Shown here: positions 1-5,853 of the stretch, piece after piece
How the letters are laid out: each line of letters opens with the position of its first letter
How positions within the stretch are numbered: the stretch's first letter is position 1
NCBI GenBank assembly: GCA_010671965.1
Contig: JAAHIC010000317.1
Coordinates: 1 to 5,853 of the forward strand
Length of the DNA stretch: 5,853 nt
Origin: Leptolyngbya sp. SIO4C5
GTDB lineage: Bacteria; Cyanobacteriota; Cyanobacteriia; Phormidesmidales; Phormidesmidaceae
Direction of reading: 5' to 3'
The notes under the pieces: model-generated
The model's database searches: none
What the model saw: only the letters and a program-made list of their open reading frames with translations
Told to the model about the DNA's origin: nothing
Made by a program: the position numbers and the translations under genes

Positions 1-406
1 TGAGAACAACCTTGTTGTCTTTGTCAACGTCGCCAGCAAATGTGGTTTGACGCCTCAATACAAAGGTCTAGTTGAACTCAAAGACGAGTTTAGCGATCGC
101 GGTTTTGAAATTGTCGGTGTGCCCTGCAACCAGTTTGGCAGCCAGGAACCCGGTAGCCCTGAGGAAATCAAAAGTTTCACCCAGACTAAGTATGATGTTG
201 ACTTTCCGCTGTTGGAAAAACAAAACGTCAACGGCCCCGATCGCAGCCCGCTGTATCAGTTTTTAGTTGGGGATGGCCCTGACATTGCCTGGAATTTTGG
301 CAAATTTTTAGTGGGGCGATCTGGGGAAGTTGTAGCTCGTTTTGAGCCGCAGGTGGCTCCCGATGATGCCAATCTGCGGCAGGCTATTGATCAGGCTCTG
401 GGCTAA
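1..406 (+). CDS. Glutathione peroxidase-like thiol peroxidase, 5' truncated by window edge
   Basis: This is the C-terminal 134 residues of a glutathione peroxidase family protein that reduces hydrogen and lipid peroxides in the cytosol. The frame is open from base 2 to the TAA at 404-406. Family members have about 160 residues, so roughly 25 N-terminal residues lie outside the window; the TTG at 47 is internal and not a start. The peroxidatic site is visible as NVASKCGLTPQY with the catalytic residue encoded as Cys (TGT, 41-43) rather than selenocysteine. The rest of the catalytic tetrad is present: Gln in NQFGSQEPG (fragment residue 48) and Trp-Asn in IAWNFGKFLV (residues 97-98). The Cys of the PCNQF motif is kept (residue 42). 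The position that usually carries the resolving Cys in thioredoxin-linked members (motif FCxxxYGVxFP) is Thr here (SFTQTKYDVDFP, residue 60). Cyanobacterial relatives are reported to act as NADPH- or thioredoxin-linked peroxidases, so the actual reductant is uncertain. The gene converges on the kinase to its right, and its promoter is not in the window. Confidence 0.95.
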   Translation, partial: ENNLVVFVNVASKCGLTPQYKGLVELKDEFSDRGFEIVGVPCNQFGSQEPGSPEEIKSFTQTKYDVDFPLLEKQNVNGPDRSPLYQFLVGDGPDIAWNFGKFLVGRSGEVVARFEPQVAPDDANLRQAIDQALG

Positions 407-539
407 ACTGCTGGGCAGGTAAGTGCAAATATTCTGACCAGGTTCTTATCTGTTGCTCGCTATTGGCATCAGGGCTAGTACCAAACACCTCTGACGAATT
501 GCGCTGCCGCTAATGCGCCTTACCAGTCATTGAGTCTGC
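407..539. other. Convergent intergenic gap between peroxidase and kinase
   Basis: These 133 bases separate the 3' ends of two converging genes. A bidirectional terminator would be expected, but I find no strong GC stem followed by a T-tract on either strand. The best pairing is a four-base GCGC/GCGC stem at 501-518 with a ten-base loop, which is too weak to call. There is no reading frame or RNA gene that I can support here. Confidence 0.6.
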
Positions 540-3500
540 CTACGGACTGGAGGTGTTGGCGGCAGCAGTACCACTGAGGACTTGGTGCAGTGCCGGTAGC
601 AAATCGTCAAGACTGTAGGGTTTATGCAGCACAGCCTGCACCGAGGGGCCTGCTGTCTTCAGTTTGACCAGGTTCGCTTCTAAGCCGCTAAGCGCAATAA
701 TTTTGACCTGTGGGTTAATTGTTTGCAAAGTCCGGATTGTAGAGACTCCGTCTAGCACTGGCATCATCAGGTCAACTAAAACAGCGCTGATTTCAGCCTG
801 CTGCTGCTGATACAGAGCGATCGCTTCTTGGCCTGTTGTGGCGGTTAGAACCCGGTAGTTATGGGTTTCCAGCATTGATTGAGTGACGCGGCAAATGGCT
901 GTTTCATCATCAACGACCAAAACTTTTTCGCCATTGCCCTTTGGCAGGTGCGCCGATGCCATCGGCGTTGGCGTCGGCTGGGTGGCGATCGCCGGCAGAT
1001 AGACTTTGAACTCAGTCCCCTGACCCACCTGGCTAGAGACGGTAATAAACCCGTTGTGGCTTTTAACAATGCCCACCGTGGTTGACAAGCCCAGCCCAGT
1101 CCCCGTGCCAGCAGCCTTGGTGGTGAAGAACGGATCAAAAATGCGATCGACTATCTCTGGGGCTATTCCCATACCTGTATCGGCTACCGTCACCACAACG
1201 TAAGGCCCCGGTTGGGCATCTAGCAGCTGCTGGGCCTGAGCTTCGTCAAACCAAAGATTTTCTGCCAGCAGCGTCAGACTGCCGCCTTCAGGCATCGCAT
1301 CTCTCGCGTTGACGCAGAGATTCATCAATACCTGATGCAGATGGGTGGCATCGCCCTGAATTGTCCAGAGGTCTTTGGCTAAATCAGCCTGAATCGAAAT
1401 GGATTTAGGAAACGTCTTGGCCGTAAAGGTCCTTACCTCGTTGAGCACATGCCGTAGCTGCAGCACCGTACGCTTGCCCTCGGCCCCCCGGGCAAAGGCC
1501 AGAATCTGCTTTACTAAAGCTGTTCCTCGCCGCACGCTGGCCAGTTGGATGTCTAAGAGTTCCTGAGTCTTCTGATCTGTGCCTTTCAGCAAGATAGAGA
1601 GCAGATGGGAAATTCCTAAAATTGGCGTCATCAGGTTGTTGAGATCATGGGCAATGCCGCCCGCCAGTGTCCCCAAACTTTCTAACCGCTGCGCTCTAAA
1701 AAACTGTCCCTCTAACTGCCGCCTTTCGGTGATGTCTGTATCCACCGACAGGATTGACTGAGGTTGGCCTTGCTGATCTCGCACCAGCGTCCAGCGACTC
1801 TCAATTGTCAACATGGTGCCGGACTGAGTGCATTTTTGTAATTCTCCCTGCCACTCTCCTCTGGCCAACACAGTTTTCCAAGCCGTGTGTAGCTCAGGTG
1901 AGAGTTTCTGGTTAAGCAGGTGACTGAGCTTTTTCCCCAGCGCTGCCGACGCTGACCAACCATAGATTCGCTCAGCGCCCTGACTCCAAAAGATCACTTC
2001 GTCATCGAGATTACGCACCAGGATGGCATCTGTAGCAATGTCAATCAGGGCGGCCTGTTCCTTCAGCTTGGCCTCAGCCTGTTTGCGCTCGGTAATATCA
2101 TTAGCAATGAGGACAGCGCTGGCAGCGACCCCATTGACTAAAATCGGCGCAATTCGAGCTTCGTAGGCCCGCAGCTGGCCTTGTGGATCAGGAACCTCAT
2201 AGGCGATCGCCTCAGTCTGCTGCCTCTCAAACACCCGTGCCAGGGTTTGCTCAATCATCTGCTGCTGGGGCTGAGAAAACCAGTCGCTCAGCCGCGTCCC
2301 CAACACTTGATCAAGGGTCAAACCTGGATAGATATGGTTGGCAAAGGTAATGCAGCCATCGCGATCTAGCTCATAGATGTAGACAGGGGCATTGGTCGTA
2401 ATTAGCTGCAGTTTCTCCGCGAGCTGACGATAGCGTTCTTCATTGTCCCGAATATCCTCCTGATTACCCTGTAGCATGAGCTGCCAGCGCTCCTCACTCT
2501 GACGTAGAGCCTGCTCAGCCTGTTGACGCTCGGTCATATCTTTTGCCAAAGAAGTTTTGGATGGTTGCAGCCGCTCTTCAAGCCCCCGTGGCTGAGCTAG
2601 CTGCCCCTGTACATCGGCTCTCATGGTTTGCAGCGCTGCAGTTTGTGCTTCTACTGTCTGCTGCAAATCCTGAATGATACTCAGCAGCTGATCGGGATTC
2701 ATAGACTGTAGAACATCAGTCTGAGTCACCATGCCCAGCCAATAGCCTTTCTCATCACAGACCAAAAGCTGATGGATGTGCCGCTGCTGCATTTGTTGAT
2801 GCGCTGACCACAGCGAAGTGGCAGGTGTGATCCAAAAGGGCGGGCTGCTCATGAGGGTTTGCGCCTGGGTTTTGGTCAGGCTGCAGCCCAGACGCAAGCA
2901 CTGGACTACGTCTCCCGCCGTGATCAATCCCAGAGGCTGCTGCTTGTCAGCGATTTGAGATTTTGGCGTAATGACGACGCAGCTTACTTGATGACGATCC
3001 ATCTGCTGGGCCACCCTCAGCAATGACGCGGTTGGGGCCACCTGAACCAGGCGAGTGGTCATAGCATCAGCCACCTGGCGACACCGTAAAAAATAGTTGC
3101 CTTGCAAAGCCTGATGAATGCTAGCCGCCGTGACCATACCGATCAGCCGACCCGCCTGGTTCAACACCGGCAGGTGATGAATCCGGTACTGCTTGAGCAG
3201 CAGCAGCGCCTGAAATAGGGTTTGCTCTGCTGTAAGAATTAAGGTGATAGGCGATCGCGTCATGACCTGGCCTACTTGCAGTCGTTCTAGGTCAACCTGC
3301 ATCGCCCCTAAATGGACTAAATCCTGCGACGTTAAGATGCCCACGACAGCGGCTTGCTCAACGACAACAACGCAGTTGTTTTCAGACTCCTCAGGTTGCT
3401 CAGGCTGGGTAGATGACGGCGGCAGGGGCGCTGTGATCCCACAGGTTAGCAAGCAGAGTAAGTCAGCCCGGTAAATCAGCGGCAAGACGTGAGGCAGCGG

Positions 3501-3584
3501 TGTCTCAGGAGCAACCGTTAAAGGATGATAGTTAACGACATCGGCCAGCACAGGTAGGTCAGCCGACGAATCAAAGAGGGCCAT
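540..3584 (-). CDS. Hybrid sensor histidine kinase: 4xCBS-PAS-PAS-HisKA-HATPase_c-REC
   Basis: A cytosolic hybrid histidine kinase without membrane segments, 1014 residues from the ATG at 3584. A TTG four codons upstream (3596) is also possible, since the first in-frame stop is just beyond it; neither has a clear Shine-Dalgarno, and I prefer the ATG. Domains numbered from the ATG: two Bateman modules, CBS1 about 16-94 (interrupted by a Pro/Gln/Glu-rich insert at 51-70), CBS2 105-162, CBS3 169-230, CBS4 240-294; coiled coil about 297-345; a PAS-border remnant 348-392; PAS 393-501 ending DITERKQAE; PAS 508-621 ending DITERRQLE; HisKA with phosphoacceptor His646 in GGIAHDLNN; ATPase with N-box Asn759, G1 box DTGMG at 802-806, F box IFDPFF at 815-820 and G2 box TGTGLGLS. 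The receiver, about 887-1004, has acidic pair Asp892-Asp893, phosphoacceptor Asp938 in LVDLMMP, Ser966 and Lys988. All catalytic residues look intact. CBS domains in other proteins bind adenine nucleotides, so an energy or nucleotide input is plausible but inferred. No output domain or partner regulator lies in the window, so an external Hpt protein or regulator would be needed. Confidence 0.93.
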   Translation of the reverse strand: MALFDSSADLPVLADVVNYHPLTVAPETPLPHVLPLIYRADLLCLLTCGITAPLPPSSTQPEQPEESENNCVVVVEQAAVVGILTSQDLVHLGAMQVDLERLQVGQVMTRSPITLILTAEQTLFQALLLLKQYRIHHLPVLNQAGRLIGMVTAASIHQALQGNYFLRCRQVADAMTTRLVQVAPTASLLRVAQQMDRHQVSCVVITPKSQIADKQQPLGLITAGDVVQCLRLGCSLTKTQAQTLMSSPPFWITPATSLWSAHQQMQQRHIHQLLVCDEKGYWLGMVTQTDVLQSMNPDQLLSIIQDLQQTVEAQTAALQTMRADVQGQLAQPRGLEERLQPSKTSLAKDMTERQQAEQALRQSEERWQLMLQGNQEDIRDNEERYRQLAEKLQLITTNAPVYIYELDRDGCITFANHIYPGLTLDQVLGTRLSDWFSQPQQQMIEQTLARVFERQQTEAIAYEVPDPQGQLRAYEARIAPILVNGVAASAVLIANDITERKQAEAKLKEQAALIDIATDAILVRNLDDEVIFWSQGAERIYGWSASAALGKKLSHLLNQKLSPELHTAWKTVLARGEWQGELQKCTQSGTMLTIESRWTLVRDQQGQPQSILSVDTDITERRQLEGQFFRAQRLESLGTLAGGIAHDLNNLMTPILGISHLLSILLKGTDQKTQELLDIQLASVRRGTALVKQILAFARGAEGKRTVLQLRHVLNEVRTFTAKTFPKSISIQADLAKDLWTIQGDATHLHQVLMNLCVNARDAMPEGGSLTLLAENLWFDEAQAQQLLDAQPGPYVVVTVADTGMGIAPEIVDRIFDPFFTTKAAGTGTGLGLSTTVGIVKSHNGFITVSSQVGQGTEFKVYLPAIATQPTPTPMASAHLPKGNGEKVLVVDDETAICRVTQSMLETHNYRVLTATTGQEAIALYQQQQAEISAVLVDLMMPVLDGVSTIRTLQTINPQVKIIALSGLEANLVKLKTAGPSVQAVLHKPYSLDDLLPALHQVLSGTAAANTSSP

Positions 3585-3852
3585 AGCGAAAGCCAAATAT
3601 CAGCAAAAGCCGCCGCCTGTCTCAAAGCGACTGCCTCAGCACACGGTGAAAGGCTATAGAGTTGTCGCTTTTAGAGATACAGAGATCCTCTACAAGCAGG
3701 TGCGGATCAACAGCCCCGACCCACTAACTGTTTACAATCCTAAAAAGAATGTTAAATGAGTTTTATCTCTTTTGACGTTTCTGTTAAATAAAATTACTTT
3801 ACGTATCAAATTGTCCCTGAAATAAGCCAGTTTCACAAAAGCTGAGCCAGAG
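3585..3852 (-). promoter_or_regulatory. Intergenic region, likely holding the kinase promoter
   Basis: This 268-base gap lies between the stop of the HpsP-like gene and the start of the kinase, both on the minus strand. Bases 3721-3840 are clearly richer in A and T than the genes around them, as expected of a promoter or upstream regulatory region for the kinase. On the minus strand TTGATA (near 3803-3808) could serve as a -35 element, but no well-matched -10 hexamer sits at 16-18 bases from it, so I do not assign exact boxes. There is no convincing terminator for the glycosyltransferase, no tRNA and no substantial reading frame. The region size suggests that the kinase is transcribed apart from the glycosyltransferases. 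Confidence 0.4.
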
Positions 3853-5046
3853 CTATGGAATGCTTAAAAGCTGCTGATAGGCGGCGATCATCTGCTGGGC
3901 GATCGCGGGCCAGCTATAGTTTTCCTGAGCATACTGACGGGCATTTTGGCCTTTTTGCTGACGCTGAGCCGGATCCTGGAGCGCCTGTTGCAGAGCCTCC
4001 GTTAAAGCAGCGAGTTCACAGGGCACTACCCAGCCTGACTCGCTTTGAGCTATATCTGACCAAATATGTACCTGATCAGAAATCACGACGGGCTTACCGG
4101 CAATCATGGCTTCGGCCACGGCAATGCCAAAGTTCTCGTAGTAGGACGGCAGCACAAAGCAGTCAGCCGCTGCCAGTAGAGCCTCTTTTTCTTTGCCGGA
4201 AACAAAGCCAGTGAGGGTCGTGCGCTCTGCCAGCACAGACGCCTGGATCTGCTGCTGGATCTGCTGCTCGTAGCCTCGATCTTGGGGATTAGCGCCGCCG
4301 AGCACAAAGTGAAATTTACTGCCTGTCTGCGCTAGAGTTTCTAGCGCCGGTAGGAGTAAATCCAGTCCCTTTTTGGGATCAATGCGCGACATGTAGAGCA
4401 AAATTGGCACTGTGGCCGAAATGTCGTAGCGATCGCAGATTTCAGCCCGGCTGATGGGGGAGGGGGCAGGCGGATTGACCCCCAAAGGCAAAATCAGGTT
4501 GGCGGTCACGGTGCCAAATCGTTCTGAAACAGCGGCCTCTTGCAGGCTGGTAAAGTGCAGCGCCGTAGCGCCCGCTAGGTTAGCTTTTTCAATGGCTGCT
4601 GCATAGATCTGTTTGAGCTGTCGCTTTTTGCGCAAATCAGCCGGATCGAGAGTGCCGAGGGGGCGCAAAATGTAGGGTAGTCCCTGCCAGCGGGCGACGG
4701 TGGCCGCTGCGCTGCTGATGGGAGAAAACAGCGCGTGAATATGGGCGATGTCATACTCTTGGGCGTGTCGGGCTAACCACTGCAACAGCCCCAGCGAAAA
4801 TTTGTAGCGGCGGAATGGAGAGCAGCGAAAATACCAGACCTGATAGCCCGCTTCATCGACTGGCCGATTGAGGGGAACCTCTAGAGGCGGCTCGTCTACG
4901 TCACCGTTGGCGTCAGTTGTCAGAACCGTGACTTCTACGCCAGCCGCTGCCAGGGCGGCAGAGAGGCCCCGCACCATCTGACTCGGCCCGCCATAGACCA
5001 GCGAGATAGACGGCACAATCTGCAGAACCCGTAAGGGCTGTTTCAT
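3853..5046 (-). CDS. hpsP: GT4 family glycosyltransferase, HpsP-like (hormogonium/exopolysaccharide synthesis)
   Basis: A complete 397-residue retaining glycosyltransferase of the GT4/GT-B class, which moves a sugar from a nucleotide-sugar donor to a growing polysaccharide or lipid-linked precursor at the cytoplasmic face of the membrane. The N-terminal acceptor domain starts KQPLRVLQIVPSISLVYGGP, with the Gly-Gly-Pro loop (residues 19-21), and contains HIHALFSP (102-109) and RPLGTLDP. The C-terminal donor domain has LLYMSRIDPKKGLDLLLPA, with Arg221 and Lys226 as the expected phosphate-binding pair, and the EX7E motif at Glu304 to Glu312 in YENFGIAVAEAM. There is no signal peptide or membrane segment. 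The ATG at 5044-5046 is preceded by AGAGAG about eight bases upstream, a modest ribosome binding site. Overall wording, length and the neighbouring HpsO-like gene match my memory of HpsP of filamentous cyanobacteria, which takes part in making the polysaccharide for gliding hormogonia. The GT4 call is firm; the HpsP name is from recall and less sure. The sugar and acceptor cannot be read from the sequence. Confidence 0.85.
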   Translation of the reverse strand: MKQPLRVLQIVPSISLVYGGPSQMVRGLSAALAAAGVEVTVLTTDANGDVDEPPLEVPLNRPVDEAGYQVWYFRCSPFRRYKFSLGLLQWLARHAQEYDIAHIHALFSPISSAAATVARWQGLPYILRPLGTLDPADLRKKRQLKQIYAAAIEKANLAGATALHFTSLQEAAVSERFGTVTANLILPLGVNPPAPSPISRAEICDRYDISATVPILLYMSRIDPKKGLDLLLPALETLAQTGSKFHFVLGGANPQDRGYEQQIQQQIQASVLAERTTLTGFVSGKEKEALLAAADCFVLPSYYENFGIAVAEAMIAGKPVVISDQVHIWSDIAQSESGWVVPCELAALTEALQQALQDPAQRQQKGQNARQYAQENYSWPAIAQQMIAAYQQLLSIP

Positions 5047-5154
5047 CGCGTTTGCTCTCTAGTTTGTGATTTGTGAGTAGGTTTGTCAGTGATTGTGGGA
5101 GGCCGTTACGGGCATGCAGTCCGGCAGCTCCGGGGAGCGGAAGTGCGGCGGCAT
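5047..5154 (-). other. Gap between the two glycosyltransferase genes, with a possible 22-codon reading frame
   Basis: This 108-base spacer has two parts. The half next to the HpsO-like stop (5101-5154) is GC-rich and holds a small perfect inverted repeat, GCTCC-GG-GGAGC (5127-5138), with no T-tract behind it. The half next to the HpsP-like start (5047-5100) is richer in G and T on the plus strand and carries two tandem copies of TTTGTGA (5063-5076). A minus-strand frame of 22 codons (5086-5154) begins with ATG immediately after the upstream TGA, in the same frame, and ends 39 bases before the HpsP-like start. The spacing permits co-transcription of the two genes, but a separate promoter cannot be excluded. 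Confidence 0.5.
5063..5076. repeat. Two tandem copies of heptamer TTTGTGA
   Basis: TTTGTGA occurs twice back to back at 5063-5069 and 5070-5076, followed by imperfect echoes (TTTGT at 5082-5086, GTGATTGTG at 5089-5097). It lies 17-30 bases upstream of the HpsP-like start codon. Filamentous cyanobacteria are known for short tandem heptamer repeats, but two copies may be chance. Confidence 0.5.
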
Positions 5155-5853
5155 TCAGGATGCGCCTAGGGACTGATAGAAGGCGAGCTGCTGCTGGGCC
5201 AAAGCGCGGTTGGTGTAGTGGGTGAGGGCGCGTTCGTGGCTGCGCTGGGCTAGATCTGTTCGCACCTGCGGCTGGTCTATCAGCTTTTGCAGGCAGTCTG
5301 CCAAGGCTGCTGCTTTCCCTTCAGGGAAAATAAGCCCCGCCTCACCAATCACGTGGGGAATTTCGCCAGAATCTGAGCCAATGACAGGTACCCGGCAGGC
5401 CATTGCCTCGATCAGGACGTGACCAAACTGCTCTTTCCAGCCTGCGGCTGTCAGGGTTTTAAACTGGTAGGTGGTTTCGGAAGGCAGCACTAACGTCTGC
5501 ATCAGGTTGATGTAGTGAGGCACTGCGTCATGGGGGACGCTCTCAAGCCAAATTAGGCGATCGCCAATACCCGCCTGTTCTGCCTTTTCCTGCAGCGTTT
5601 CCTGCAGCGGTCCCCGTCCCAGCAGTAGCAGCTTCCAGGGGCGATCGCCCAGCATTGTGACCGCCTGTAGCAGAGTCAGTAAGCCCTTTTCAGTGACAAA
5701 GCGCCCGACAAAGCCAATTACAAACTCCTCTGGGTTAATCCCCAGGGACTGAGCTAATTCTGGCTGCGGCTGGGGCTGAAATAGCTGCTGATCTACGCCG
5801 AGCTGCGGCATCACCTGCATCGGGCCATCGTAGCCGCGCTGCCGCAGAATATC
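5155..5853 (-). CDS. hpsO: GT4 family glycosyltransferase, HpsO-like, 5' truncated by window edge
   Basis: The C-terminal 232 residues of a second GT4 glycosyltransferase; the frame is open to the last base of the window, so the ATG at 5818-5820 is internal (the residues before it, ILRQRGYDGP, continue the fold). Full-length relatives have about 380 residues, so roughly 150 N-terminal residues, mainly the acceptor domain, are missing. The donor-sugar domain shows VIGFVGRFVTEKGLLTLLQA with the Arg and Lys pair (fragment residues 51 and 56), and the EX7E motif as Glu141 to Glu149 in KEQFGHVLIEAM. Between LPS and the first Glu there is an extra stretch of about 14 residues (ETTYQFKTLTAAGWK) not found in typical GT4 enzymes, and SDSGEIPHVIGEAGLIFPEG follows; I associate this combination with the HpsO group. 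The usual Gly of EAMACGVPV is Arg here. It lies 108 bases upstream of the HpsP-like gene on the same strand, which fits a shared role in polysaccharide synthesis. GT4 is certain; the HpsO name rests on recall. Confidence 0.83.
   Translation of the reverse strand, partial: DILRQRGYDGPMQVMPQLGVDQQLFQPQPQPELAQSLGINPEEFVIGFVGRFVTEKGLLTLLQAVTMLGDRPWKLLLLGRGPLQETLQEKAEQAGIGDRLIWLESVPHDAVPHYINLMQTLVLPSETTYQFKTLTAAGWKEQFGHVLIEAMACRVPVIGSDSGEIPHVIGEAGLIFPEGKAAALADCLQKLIDQPQVRTDLAQRSHERALTHYTNRALAQQQLAFYQSLGAS

Larger units (their letters stand above)
93..5648. repeat. Nine dispersed HIP1 octamers (GCGATCGC)
   Basis: GCGATCGC is found at 93-100, 817-824, 985-992, 2203-2210, 3251-3258, 3899-3906, 4429-4436, 5557-5564 and 5641-5648. 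This is about one per 650 bases, far more than expected by chance for an eight-base word, and is the main evidence that the host is a cyanobacterium. All copies lie inside coding sequence and none is in the intergenic gaps. The entry marks the span of the set, not one continuous repeat. Confidence 0.9.

Noticed and set aside
845..1138. Minus-strand open frame of 97 codons inside the kinase in another frame
   Set aside because: It overlaps the ATPase and receiver coding sequence, whose motifs are intact in the main frame; its composition is Arg/Trp-rich as expected of an out-of-frame reading.
2081..2543. Repeated phrases TERxQAE in the kinase as internal gene duplication
   Set aside because: These are standard PAS C-terminal linker phrases common in cyanobacterial kinases; they mark domain borders and do not show a recent duplication.
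3729..3747. Possible HLR1 (RpaB) operator starting TTTACAAT
   Set aside because: The first half-site fits well, but the second half-site at the required spacing (TAAAAAGA) does not match.
3855..4214. Plus-strand open frame of 119 codons antisense to the HpsP-like gene
   Set aside because: It lies wholly opposite a strongly recognised glycosyltransferase, has Arg/Ser-rich composition typical of an antisense shadow and resembles no family I know.
5127..5138. GCTCC-GG-GGAGC inverted repeat as a terminator between the glycosyltransferases
   Set aside because: The stem is only five bases with a two-base loop, and no T-tract follows on the minus strand.
1..5853. CRISPR array, insertion sequence, tRNA or rRNA genes
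   Set aside because: No regularly spaced repeats, transposase, terminal inverted repeats, tRNA-like cloverleaf or rRNA sequence was seen on either strand.

Overview
The window looks like ordinary chromosome from a cyanobacterium, probably a filamentous one. The octamer GCGATCGC, the HIP1 palindrome that is over-represented in cyanobacterial genomes, occurs nine times in 5.85 kb. The proteins also have a cyanobacterial style: a CBS/PAS hybrid histidine kinase, a Cys-type glutathione peroxidase, and two family-4 glycosyltransferases resembling the hormogonium polysaccharide enzymes HpsO and HpsP. Placement near Leptolyngbya/Nodosilinea-like lineages is a guess from style only.

Layout from left to right: (1) bases 1-406, plus strand, the last 134 codons of a glutathione peroxidase-like gene cut by the window edge. 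(2) 407-539, a short convergent intergenic gap with no clear terminator. (3) 540-3584, minus strand, a soluble hybrid sensor kinase of about 1014 residues: four CBS domains, a coiled coil, a PAS-border remnant, two PAS domains, HisKA, HATPase_c and a C-terminal receiver. (4) 3585-3852, an intergenic region whose left half (as drawn) is unremarkable and whose right half is AT-rich; it should hold the kinase promoter. (5) 3853-5046, minus strand, a complete GT4 glycosyltransferase (HpsP-like). (6) 5047-5154, a 108-base gap with a 22-codon reading frame directly behind the upstream stop. (7) 5155-5853, minus strand, the C-terminal 232 codons of a second GT4 glycosyltransferase (HpsO-like), cut by the right edge.

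From right to left on the minus strand, the two glycosyltransferases probably form part of one polysaccharide-assembly transcription unit, and the kinase follows after 268 bases with probably its own promoter. The kinase could read cellular adenine-nucleotide or energy state through its CBS domains. That it controls the neighbouring polysaccharide genes is only a hypothesis from proximity. The peroxidase is convergent and functionally separate. I do not see a clear new biological system. The most distinctive signals are the apparent PAS-deletion scar in the kinase and the loss of the usual resolving cysteine in the peroxidase.
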